Shown: in pieces, positions 1 through 5,244 of the stretch
Numbering within the stretch: the stretch's first letter is position 1
How the letters are laid out: each line of letters opens with the position of its first letter
Origin: Anaerolineales bacterium UBA2232
GTDB lineage: Bacteria > Chloroflexota > Anaerolineae > UBA2200
Direction: 5' to 3'
DNA: 5,811 nucleotides
Assembly (NCBI GenBank): GCA_002348045.1
Contig: DDYO01000132.1
Location: 1 to 5,811 of the forward strand
Translations under genes and position numbers: made by a program
Notes under the pieces: generated by a model
Database searches by the model: none
What the model saw: the letters and a program-made list of their open reading frames with translations, nothing else
What the model was told of the DNA's origin: nothing

Positions 1-187
1 GTACTGGCCAGTGCAAGAATGGTCTGAAGCCCTGGACACTCTCGGAAGGCACATTACCCTGAGCACTGACGAAGGTCTCATCGAAGGCATTGCCGAAGCG
101 GTAGACGATCGAGGCGGGCTCCTCGTGCGGCTGCCAAGCGGTACGACGGTCGTCGTGCTGGTAGGCGACATCATCCCTCACCCATAA
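1..187 (+). CDS. birA: Probable biotin--[acetyl-CoA-carboxylase] ligase, C-terminal fragment (5' end outside window)
   Basis: Only the last 61 residues are visible, read from base 2 to the TAA at 185-187; the start lies beyond the left edge. The segment runs W-S-E-A-L-D-T-L-G-R, a G-L-I-E-G-I-A-E stretch, then D-R-G-G-L-L-V-R-L-P-S-G-T and V-G-D-I. This matches the small SH3-like C-terminal domain of biotin-protein ligases, whose pattern is LGr-V-v-G-a-diD-G-L-Lv-G-GDv. The enzyme makes biotinyl-AMP from biotin and ATP and transfers biotin to a lysine of acetyl-CoA carboxylase or similar carriers in the cytoplasm. The catalytic domain is not in view, so neither activity nor the presence of an N-terminal repressor domain can be judged. 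Another protein with the same small beta-barrel domain is possible. Confidence 0.7.
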   Translation, partial: YWPVQEWSEALDTLGRHITLSTDEGLIEGIAEAVDDRGGLLVRLPSGTTVVVLVGDIIPHP

Positions 188-196
188 GCACAGCCC

Positions 197-213
197 GGCG
201 GGCGTGTACCGCC
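197..213 (+). terminator. Weak GC hairpin after birA stop, possible terminator
   Basis: GGCGG (197-201) and CCGCC (209-213) form a perfect 5-bp GC stem with a 7-base loop, starting 10 bases after the stop codon of the birA-like gene. No T-run follows, so it is not a classical intrinsic terminator. It may be chance in GC-rich DNA. Confidence 0.22.
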
Positions 214-310
214 AATCGCAGTGAGCGCTGCTGACGGCAGTATGTGATCCTGCCCGGCCAGCGTATCCTTTCCTGCAGAGGACCGAGTGATCGACTGAGA
301 CCCTCGCCCT

Positions 311-339
311 TTGACAAAAGACGCCAACCTGGCTAGGCT
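311..339 (+). promoter_or_regulatory. Candidate sigma70-type promoter for the GNAT gene
   Basis: A perfect -35 hexamer TTGACA (311-316) is followed after exactly 17 bases by TAGGCT (334-339), which keeps the T, A and final T positions of TATAAT. It lies in the 239-base gap between the birA-like gene and the acetyltransferase, giving a leader of roughly 80 bases before the ATG at 427. The weak -10 is the main doubt. TAGGCC copies at 339-344 and 353-358 overlap or follow it. Apart from this, the hairpin at 197-213 and the repeat cluster, I see nothing in the gap 188-426. Confidence 0.5.
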
Positions 340-363
340 AGGCCGGCTTGGGTAGGCCTTGGG
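334..363. repeat. Short TAGGCY / TTGGG direct-repeat cluster
   Basis: TAGGCT (334-339), TAGGCC (339-344) and TAGGCC (353-358) are direct copies. The unit TAGGCC-GGC-TTGGG (339-352) is repeated in shortened form as TAGGCC-TTGGG (353-363). AGGCC (340-344) and GGCCT (355-359) are also inverted relative to each other. The cluster begins at the proposed -10 hexamer and covers the likely transcription start, so it could be an operator, but it could equally be low-complexity drift. Confidence 0.35.
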
Positions 364-426
364 AAGGTTGGAGCAGGCGAAAAGCTGGATTGGACGCGTT
401 TCGATGGTCACCAACAGAAGGCTGTC

Positions 427-1464
427 ATGATTGCTGAGGCAGTGTCAAACAAAAAGACTTCGCCGGCTATCCGTAGGCTGGACCTCACCCGTGATCTGCC
501 TGGGCTTGCCGACCTCATTGAGATCAGTTTTCAGGCGGAGTTGTCGCTGACGGACAACTCCATTGCGTCCGAGTTCAGGCAGTTAGCCAAGGCAGGTCCG
601 CTGCTCTGGCTGCTCCAGGCTGTTATACCAATCAGGCGGCACCTGGATGGCTTTGTGTGGGTGGAGGATGGCCGCGTCATCGGCAACGTTAGCCTGAGTC
701 GTGAGAGCAGGCAGAATGCCATGTGGACCATCAACAATGTGGCGGTGCACCCCGACTTCCGGGGCCGAGGAATTGCCCAGCAGTTGATGAAGGTGGCCAT
801 GGCCAACGCTGCCCTCAAGTCCGCTCGTCGGATCTGGCTTGAGGTACAGTGCGACAACGAGCCCGCCAAGGCTCTCTATCAGGGTCTCGGGTTCGTGGTG
901 GCAGACACCGTGCAAGAGCTCAGCCGACCCGCTGGCGCAGCCCCGTCGCAACCGGCCGCGGCACATCCTTGCTTTCGTTCTCGACGGCATTCCGATGCAA
1001 TGGGCCTCTACCGCCTTGTGCGTGAAACCACACCACCGACCCTGTTGTCAGCAAGGCCGTTAGATCTCAGCCATTTTCGCCTACCCCTGTCCCGCAAGGT
1101 CGCACGATGGCTGGAGCCGGTTTGTGGCCTCGTCCGAAGGATCGACCAGGTCCTTGACGAGGCCGGCACCATTCATGCCTGGCTTAAGGTCACTGGTCAG
1201 TACGACGGCGCGCGCCACCGGATGGCCATCATCGTACACCCAGATTGCCGGGGAACGCTGGAGTGCGAGATGGTAAGCCTCGGGCTGACGATCTTGTCGG
1301 CTTTCCCAGCGCGGCAGATCGTCGCTACTGTCTCTGACTCTCATCCCGCGGCGCTCGAGGCATTCCGTCGTGCCGGCTTTGTCACACTCCGCCGGCTCGA
1401 CCAAATGGTTCTTGATCTGGATTGCAGACCGGATGGGGCAAAAGCGACAGTCAACACAACATGA
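427..1464 (+). CDS. GNAT-family N-acetyltransferase with a second, degenerate GNAT-like half
   Basis: This 345-residue soluble protein is about twice the length of a single GNAT domain. The N-terminal half (about 15-165) has a clear acetyl-CoA site: motif A NNVAVHPDFRGRGIAQQLM at 103-121, with the R-G-R-G-I-A pyrophosphate loop at 112-117, and motif B around 138-156 (LEVQ, then NEPAKALYQGLGF). A Pro/Ala/Arg-rich linker (about 167-190) leads to a second half. That half keeps VHPDCRG (270-276) and HPAALEAFRRAGF (306-318) but lacks the Gly-rich loop, so it probably does not bind acetyl-CoA. The family transfers an acetyl group to an amine; the acceptor cannot be told here. AGAAGG at 416-421 sits 5 bases before the chosen ATG. 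A candidate promoter lies at 311-339, and the yvlD-like gene follows after 50 bases, possibly co-transcribed. Confidence 0.85.
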   Translation: MIAEAVSNKKTSPAIRRLDLTRDLPGLADLIEISFQAELSLTDNSIASEFRQLAKAGPLLWLLQAVIPIRRHLDGFVWVEDGRVIGNVSLSRESRQNAMWTINNVAVHPDFRGRGIAQQLMKVAMANAALKSARRIWLEVQCDNEPAKALYQGLGFVVADTVQELSRPAGAAPSQPAAAHPCFRSRRHSDAMGLYRLVRETTPPTLLSARPLDLSHFRLPLSRKVARWLEPVCGLVRRIDQVLDEAGTIHAWLKVTGQYDGARHRMAIIVHPDCRGTLECEMVSLGLTILSAFPARQIVATVSDSHPAALEAFRRAGFVTLRRLDQMVLDLDCRPDGAKATVNTT

Positions 1465-1514
1465 GGCTCTTGGCTCTACACGAAGCGACGAGGACTTGAA
1501 AGTGAGGATGGAAG

Positions 1515-1895
1515 GTGAACAAACTGGTTGTACGGTGGCTGATCACCGCAGTAGCGTTGTACGTGGCAGTCAGGCTGGTGCCAGGACTGGACTATGAGGG
1601 TGACTGGACTGTGCTGGCTGGCATGGCTCTGGTCTTTGGGTTCGTCAACGCTCTCGTACGGCCCATCTTGACCCTGCTCACGTGTCCGCTGATCGTGGTC
1701 ACCCTGGGACTGTTTGTGCTGGTCATCAATGGAATTCTGCTGCTGCTGGCTGGGCGGTTCGCGTCGGTGCTGGGAGTGAGTTTCTACGTGGATGGCTTCG
1801 GGCCAGCATTCTGGGGCGCGTTGGTGGTGAGCGTTGTCAGCGTCGCGCTCAACTCCGTCCTCGGTGAAAAGGATCAGCGCCGCAAGGCTCGGTGA
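1515..1895 (+). CDS. YvlD / phage-holin-4-2 type small membrane protein
   Basis: This 126-residue, strongly hydrophobic protein has four likely membrane helices (about 5-24, 31-48, 55-79 and 96-116) and a short basic tail ending K-D-Q-R-R-K-A-R, probably cytoplasmic. The stretch around 42-75 (FVNALVRP, then TCPLIVVTLGLFVLVING) is the signature of Pfam family PF04020, to which B. subtilis YvlD belongs. Despite the 'phage holin' name, the family is mostly chromosomal and of unknown function, with links to envelope stress in some Firmicutes. The start is GTG at 1515: GTGAGG at 1502-1507 is a Shine-Dalgarno with a 7-base spacer, and the residues after it (M-N-K-L-V-V-R-W-L) fit the usual family N-terminus. 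It lies 50 bases after the GNAT gene and ends 42 bases short of the convergent parB. Confidence 0.85.
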   Translation: MNKLVVRWLITAVALYVAVRLVPGLDYEGDWTVLAGMALVFGFVNALVRPILTLLTCPLIVVTLGLFVLVINGILLLLAGRFASVLGVSFYVDGFGPAFWGALVVSVVSVALNSVLGEKDQRRKAR

Positions 1896-1913
1896 TCGGG
1901 CCTGCTGGCTGGG

Positions 1914-1933
1914 AGCGCCGATTAGTCAGCGCT
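1914..1933. terminator. Weak hairpin in the convergent yvlD-like/parB gap
   Basis: AGCGC (1914-1918) and GCGCT (1929-1933) form a 5-bp stem with a 10-base loop inside the 42-base gap between the two convergent stop codons. No T-run is seen on either strand, so a bidirectional intrinsic terminator is only suggested by position. Rho-dependent termination or read-through is equally possible. Confidence 0.22.
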
Positions 1934-1937
1934 GGTC

Positions 1938-2810
1938 TCAATCGTCGAGTCGGCCCACCAGACGCTCGTACAGTGCCTGCAACTCCTCCTCGGAGAAAAA
2001 GTGGATGACCAGCCTGCCGCCCTTCTTGCCGCGAAAAAGGTTGACTTTGGTGCCCAGCGCGCCGCGGAAGCGATCTTCGAGCCATGTCGACTCTGGAGAG
2101 ATAGCCTCTTCCTGAGTTTGGTCAGCCTGAGGCGCCGAAAGCCTGCGCACTAGCTCCTCGGTCTGACGGACCGAAAGCCCCTGCTTTTCAACCACAAGCA
2201 GTGCAGCGGCCTGAGACTCATGGTCGGGCAGGCCCAGCAGGGCTCTGGCATGGCCCTCTGTGATGCGCTGCATCTGCAAGGCATCTCGCACCACATCTGC
2301 CAGACGGAGCAACCGCAGGGAGTTCGTGACCGCCACTCGACTGCGGCCTACGCGCTCAGCGACCTGCTCTTGAGTAAGATCAAAGTCATCAATGAGTTGC
2401 CGAAAGGCATTGGCCTCTTCCAGAGGATTCAGATCAGCCCTCTGCAAGTTCTCCACCAACGCCAACTCCAGCGTCTCCTGGGGCGTGGCCTCCTTGACCA
2501 CCACTGGCACCCGCTCCAGTCCTGCCAAGACCGACGCCCGCCAGCGCCGTTCTCCGGCGATCAGCTGGTACCGGGGTCCAAGATCGTTCACCCCCAGCTC
2601 TCGCTCAGTCACGATGAGGGGCTGCAGGAGTCCATGCTCCTTTATAGAGTCCGTCAGTTCTCGCAAGGCCTCGGCATCCAGGCTCTTTCGCGGCTGCCGT
2701 GGATTGACGGAGATGTCGTCAACACGCACCTCGATGAGACCCGAGGTCGAATCCGCTCCGGGAATCAAGGCACCCAGACCTCGGCCCAAACCCCGACGTT
2801 TGCTGCTCAT
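1938..2810 (-). CDS. parB: Chromosome-partitioning protein ParB (Spo0J/Noc family CTPase clamp)
   Basis: ParB binds parS sites near the origin, loads as a CTP-dependent sliding clamp, and recruits SMC while stimulating ParA ATPase. The 290 residues show every expected part. The N-terminal ParA-contact motif RRGLGRGLGALI is at 5-16. A ParB/sulfiredoxin-like domain (about 25-115) holds the CTP-binding GERRWRA at 86-92. The ENLQRADLNPLEEA box is at 120-133. A helix-turn-helix lies at about 146-170 (TQEQVAERVGRSRVAVTNSL), and a C-terminal dimerisation segment at about 255-288 (LVIHFFSEEELQALYERL). Length is typical for chromosomal ParB. The ATG at 2810 is favoured because the conserved N-terminal motif follows at once. 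The nearest ribosome-binding stretch is an unusual run of six G at 2817-2822, 6 bases upstream. It is last in the minus-strand run, 39 bases after parA. Confidence 0.96.
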   Translation of the reverse strand: MSSKRRGLGRGLGALIPGADSTSGLIEVRVDDISVNPRQPRKSLDAEALRELTDSIKEHGLLQPLIVTERELGVNDLGPRYQLIAGERRWRASVLAGLERVPVVVKEATPQETLELALVENLQRADLNPLEEANAFRQLIDDFDLTQEQVAERVGRSRVAVTNSLRLLRLADVVRDALQMQRITEGHARALLGLPDHESQAAALLVVEKQGLSVRQTEELVRRLSAPQADQTQEEAISPESTWLEDRFRGALGTKVNLFRGKKGGRLVIHFFSEEELQALYERLVGRLDD

Positions 2811-2816
2811 GGCCTA

Positions 2817-2822
2817 CCCCCC
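2817..2822 (-). promoter_or_regulatory. G-run ribosome binding site of parB
   Basis: Read on the minus strand, six consecutive G lie 6 bases before the parB ATG, within the 39-base parA-parB gap. Spacing is right for a Shine-Dalgarno, but the sequence is not the usual GGAGG, so pairing with 16S rRNA would be partial. Coupling to parA translation may help. Confidence 0.4.
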
Positions 2823-2849
2823 AGCACTAGTACATTTCCCGCGACGCCC

Positions 2850-3611
2850 TCATCCTACATCCATGATCTCGTTGGCCAAGGCCTGATACGCCAACCCGCC
2901 TGAAGAGGTAGGTGCATAGTCCAAAATCGGCTCGCCATAGCTGGGAGCCTCACTCAGACGTACATTGCGTGGTATGATCGTCCGAAAAGTCCGATCGGGG
3001 AAATGTCCCTTGATTTCGTCCACCACCTGCTGCGCCAGGCTCGTACGAGGGTCATACATCGTCATCAGTAGGCCCCGGATGGTTAGCCGAGGATTCAGAT
3101 TAGATCTGACCAGTTCAATGGTATTGAGCAGTTGCGCCAGGCCTTCCATGGGAAGGTATTCGCACTGCACGGGGACGATCACCTGATCAGCAGCGGTGAG
3201 GGCATTGATGGTGAGGAGCCCCAAGCTGGGAGGGCAGTCGATCAGAACATAGTCGTAACGCTCTCGCAGAGGCGTGAGCGCCTGGCTCAGTCGCCGTTCC
3301 CGCGCCAGCACGCTCACCAACTCAATCTCAGCACCAGCGAGCGCCGGCGATGACGGGATAAGGTCCAGTCCCAAGCGCTTGCTCAGGGTGAGGACTCGCT
3401 CCATTGGCAACGAGGAAATCAGTACATCGTACACTGAGCGGCGAAGGGCGTTCTTGTCCACACCGAGGCTGCTGGTGGCATTCGCCTGCGGGTCCGTATC
3501 CACGATGAGCACCCGCTTGCCGGCCGCCGCGAGGTAGGCTCCAACGTTCACCGTGGTCGTGGTCTTGCCTACACCGCCTTTTTGGTTGGCTACCGCAAAG
3601 ACGTCACCCAT
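2850..3611 (-). CDS. parA: Chromosome-partitioning ATPase ParA (Soj)
   Basis: This 253-residue deviant-Walker ATPase forms ATP-bound dimers on the nucleoid and, with ParB-parS, moves replicated origins apart. Soj relatives also act on DnaA. Visible motifs are the deviant Walker A KGGVGKTT at 11-18 (signature Lys11, Lys16), the Walker A' region VLIVDTDPQAN at 34-44 with Asp38 and Asp40, and Walker B YVLIDCPPSLG at 121-131 with Asp125. The basic, conserved PRNVRLSEAPSYGEPI is at 214-229. There is no N-terminal helix-turn-helix, so this is the short chromosomal Soj type rather than a plasmid ParA with operator binding. The start is ATG at 3611: AAGGGAG at 3619-3625 gives a 7-base spacer, and the family N-terminus fits. 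The first 8 bases overlap the end of the upstream kinase gene, which implies translational coupling. Confidence 0.97.
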   Translation of the reverse strand: MGDVFAVANQKGGVGKTTTTVNVGAYLAAAGKRVLIVDTDPQANATSSLGVDKNALRRSVYDVLISSLPMERVLTLSKRLGLDLIPSSPALAGAEIELVSVLARERRLSQALTPLRERYDYVLIDCPPSLGLLTINALTAADQVIVPVQCEYLPMEGLAQLLNTIELVRSNLNPRLTIRGLLMTMYDPRTSLAQQVVDEIKGHFPDRTFRTIIPRNVRLSEAPSYGEPILDYAPTSSGGLAYQALANEIMDVG

Positions 3612-4473
3612 GTGTTTGCTCCCTTGCTAGCCGCAGCCTGCCATGGGCCATCCGAGCCTCGACCTGACTCCGTGTGGGAATTGTACTCGTTCCTTCGCCC
3701 TCAACCGAAAAAGACGCCGCGCAGTTTGCGAATGATGCCGCTGCGTAAGGATCGCCGGTCTCGCGGAAGCGGATCAGGAACGCCGCCGCAAAGACATCCC
3801 CCGCTCCGGTCGGGTCCAGCTCCTGCGCCTCATAGGCCGGCAAATCCTGACTAGATGACTGCCAATGAACCGTAGCGCCGCGGTTCCCTCTGGTCACCAC
3901 CATAAGCGCGACCTGTCCCGCGTACACCCGCATCAGGGCCTCGTCTCGGCCCACATCGTCCTCACTGAGGATCAGGACGTCGATCGCCGAGAGCACTTGT
4001 CCTGCATCACTCCAGGGCTTGGGGAACACGTGACCCTGAGCATCCCACTGGCGCATCCAGCCCTGAGGCACCACCCCGATCAAAGAGCCGTGGAAGAGGC
4101 CCAGCCATTCCGTCCCAAGCTCACCCGCCAGAGGGCCCAGGAGCACGATGGGGCTTGACCGCCATGCCTCCGGCAGTGCAGATGGACGGAGCGGCTTGGC
4201 CAGGTCGTGTATGCGCTGTACGCGGCGTCCGTTGACGTAGGCGTTGTGGAAGGTCGTGGAGACCGATGACGGCACAACTGCCACCTGGGCACCAGCAAGA
4301 GCAGAAGGTAGGTCCAGATCCGGGCTGGCGCTGGTCACCACGCCCACTCTCAAGCCCAATCTCTGAGCAGTCACGGCGGCATACGTAGCCGTACCTCCCA
4401 CCACATAGCCGCCGGACTGCAGAAGATCTTTGGTCACATGGCCAATAACCAAGAAGTCGATGTGACTTGGCAC
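3604..4473 (-). CDS. PfkB-family (ribokinase-like) sugar or nucleoside kinase
   Basis: PfkB enzymes transfer phosphate from ATP to a sugar, nucleoside or related alcohol in the cytoplasm. The 289 residues are normal for the family. Evidence is the glycine motif GGTATYAAVTAQRLG at 26-40, the nucleotide-binding VTRGNRGATV at 193-202, and the anion-hole/catalytic motif DPTGAGDVFAAAF at 220-232 with Asp226 as probable base. The usual NxxE Mg-binding motif appears as S-E-D-D at 170-173, a conservative departure. The substrate cannot be deduced. The GTG at 4473 is chosen because it begins just before the first beta strand (IDFLVIGHVTKD) and has AGGG about 4 bases upstream. The gene follows jag by 45 bases and overlaps the parA start by 8 bases (ATGGGTGA), so it belongs to the yidC-jag-parAB run, where mnmE/mnmG/rsmG are often found instead. 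Confidence 0.9.
   Translation of the reverse strand: MPSHIDFLVIGHVTKDLLQSGGYVVGGTATYAAVTAQRLGLRVGVVTSASPDLDLPSALAGAQVAVVPSSVSTTFHNAYVNGRRVQRIHDLAKPLRPSALPEAWRSSPIVLLGPLAGELGTEWLGLFHGSLIGVVPQGWMRQWDAQGHVFPKPWSDAGQVLSAIDVLILSEDDVGRDEALMRVYAGQVALMVVTRGNRGATVHWQSSSQDLPAYEAQELDPTGAGDVFAAAFLIRFRETGDPYAAASFANCAASFSVEGEGTSTIPTRSQVEARMAHGRLRLAREQTHG
3619..3625 (-). promoter_or_regulatory. Shine-Dalgarno of parA inside the kinase gene
   Basis: Read on the minus strand, AAGGGAG lies 7 bases before the parA ATG and within the last codons of the PfkB gene. It fixes the parA start at 3611 and shows that parA is translated from an mRNA that also carries the kinase. Confidence 0.6.
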
Positions 4474-4481
4474 TGTTCCCT

Positions 4482-4498
4482 ATCGCCTTTCCGGCGAT
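4482..4498 (-). other. Compact intercistronic hairpin between jag and the PfkB gene
   Basis: ATCGCC and GGCGAT form a perfect 6-bp inverted repeat around a 5-base loop, which reads GGAAA in the minus-strand RNA. It fills much of the 45-base jag-pfkB gap and ends just before the AGGG and GTG start of the kinase. No T-run follows, so termination is unlikely. It could shield the ribosome site or stabilise mRNA ends after processing. Confidence 0.42.
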
Positions 4499-4518
4499 GA
4501 TCGGACCTTCGCGGCGCA

Positions 4519-5244
4519 CTACTTCCGGGGCATCACGACCACTTTGCGATCGTCAGCCTCACCAAAGCTTTCGGTGCGAACATCCGGATCATCCTTGAGG
4601 GCTAGGTGCACGATGCGCCGCTCATTGGCGGGCATTGGTTCCAAGGGCATTGGCTGAGCAGAGGCGCGGACCCGGTCAGCGATCCGTCGAGCCAACTCCT
4701 GCAAGGCCTTTTCTCGGCGCGCCCGGTAGTGCTCGACGTCCACCATCAAGTCCGGCCAATGCTGCGTCCTGCGGCTCACCATGAGGCAGGTGAGGAACTG
4801 AAGATCGCGCAAAGTTTCGCCGCGCCGCCCAATGAGCAGTCCGAGATCTTCCCCTTCAATGTTGAGGACTGTGGGCAGGTCTTCCTCGCCATCCACTTCC
4901 CTGCGCCCTGGCTCCACGTCCACTCTCGCCTTGACACCCATGCGATCCAGCATTCCCTGCAGCAGCTCGGCGCCAAGAACAGCCTGCTCCCCTGGCTGCC
5001 CTGATGCAGCAGTGGGAGGCTGCATCTCTACTGGCTCAGAGCGCTTCGGCTCCTCTCGACGAGCCATTTCCGTGACGCGGACAATGGCACTCTCGCTCAG
5101 CAGACCCAACAGACCACGGCTGCCTTGCCGAATGACTTGGATTTCTACCTGGTCCTCGTCAAGCCCAAGCTGCTGCAGTGCCTGAGTTACTGCCTCGTCC
5201 ACCGATCGTGCGCTGACTTCTACACTTCTAGGACTTGCGCTCAT
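4519..5244 (-). CDS. jag: Jag/KhpB RNA-binding protein (Jag_N, KH and R3H domains)
   Basis: Jag (SpoIIIJ-associated protein, KhpB, EloR in streptococci) is a cytoplasmic RNA-binding protein, usually encoded beside yidC and linked to envelope growth and division. The 241 residues contain all three domains. Jag_N is at about 6-58, with the RGLLGLLSESAIVRV turn at 43-57 resembling the KGFLG motif. A Glu/Pro-rich linker spans about 62-90. A type II KH domain lies at about 92-170, with the RNA-binding loop GRRG at 139-142. An R3H domain lies at about 172-238, with the Arg-x3-His signature in RRIVH at 209-213, ending in a T-E-S-F-G and R-K-V-V-V-M-P tail. The ATG at 5244 gives a full-length Jag_N domain and lies 17 bases inside the end of yidC, so translation is likely coupled. 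Confidence 0.94.
   Translation of the reverse strand: MSASPRSVEVSARSVDEAVTQALQQLGLDEDQVEIQVIRQGSRGLLGLLSESAIVRVTEMARREEPKRSEPVEMQPPTAASGQPGEQAVLGAELLQGMLDRMGVKARVDVEPGRREVDGEEDLPTVLNIEGEDLGLLIGRRGETLRDLQFLTCLMVSRRTQHWPDLMVDVEHYRARREKALQELARRIADRVRASAQPMPLEPMPANERRIVHLALKDDPDVRTESFGEADDRKVVVMPRK

Noticed and set aside
178..414. Minus-strand open frame of 78 residues in the birA-GNAT gap
   Set aside because: It overlaps the birA end, has no recognisable motif or ribosome site, and covers the likely plus-strand promoter.
583..990. Minus-strand frames of 135 and 112 residues within the GNAT gene
   Set aside because: They are antisense shadows of a gene with clear acetyl-CoA motifs.
1014..1029. 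parS-like half site containing CGTGAAAC
   Set aside because: Only about 10 of 16 positions match, the left arm is missing, and it lies in GNAT coding sequence.
1515..1895. Possible prophage remnant suggested by the 'phage holin' family name
   Set aside because: The family is mostly chromosomal (YvlD type), and no endolysin, integrase, attachment site or other phage gene is nearby.
2826..2831. ACTAGT palindrome in the parA-parB gap
   Set aside because: Six-base palindromes are frequent by chance; there is no repeat partner or extended symmetry to support an operator.
2220..2903. Long plus-strand open frames (2220-2903 and 2392-2886) opposite parB and the end of parA
   Set aside because: They lie wholly antisense to confidently identified genes, their translations show no domain, and long antisense frames are common in GC-rich DNA.
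3865..4158. Plus-strand frame of 97 residues opposite the kinase
   Set aside because: It is antisense to the PfkB gene, with no motif and no plausible start signal.
4606..5004. Plus-strand frame of 132 residues opposite jag
   Set aside because: It is antisense to a gene with intact KH and R3H domains and has no family resemblance.
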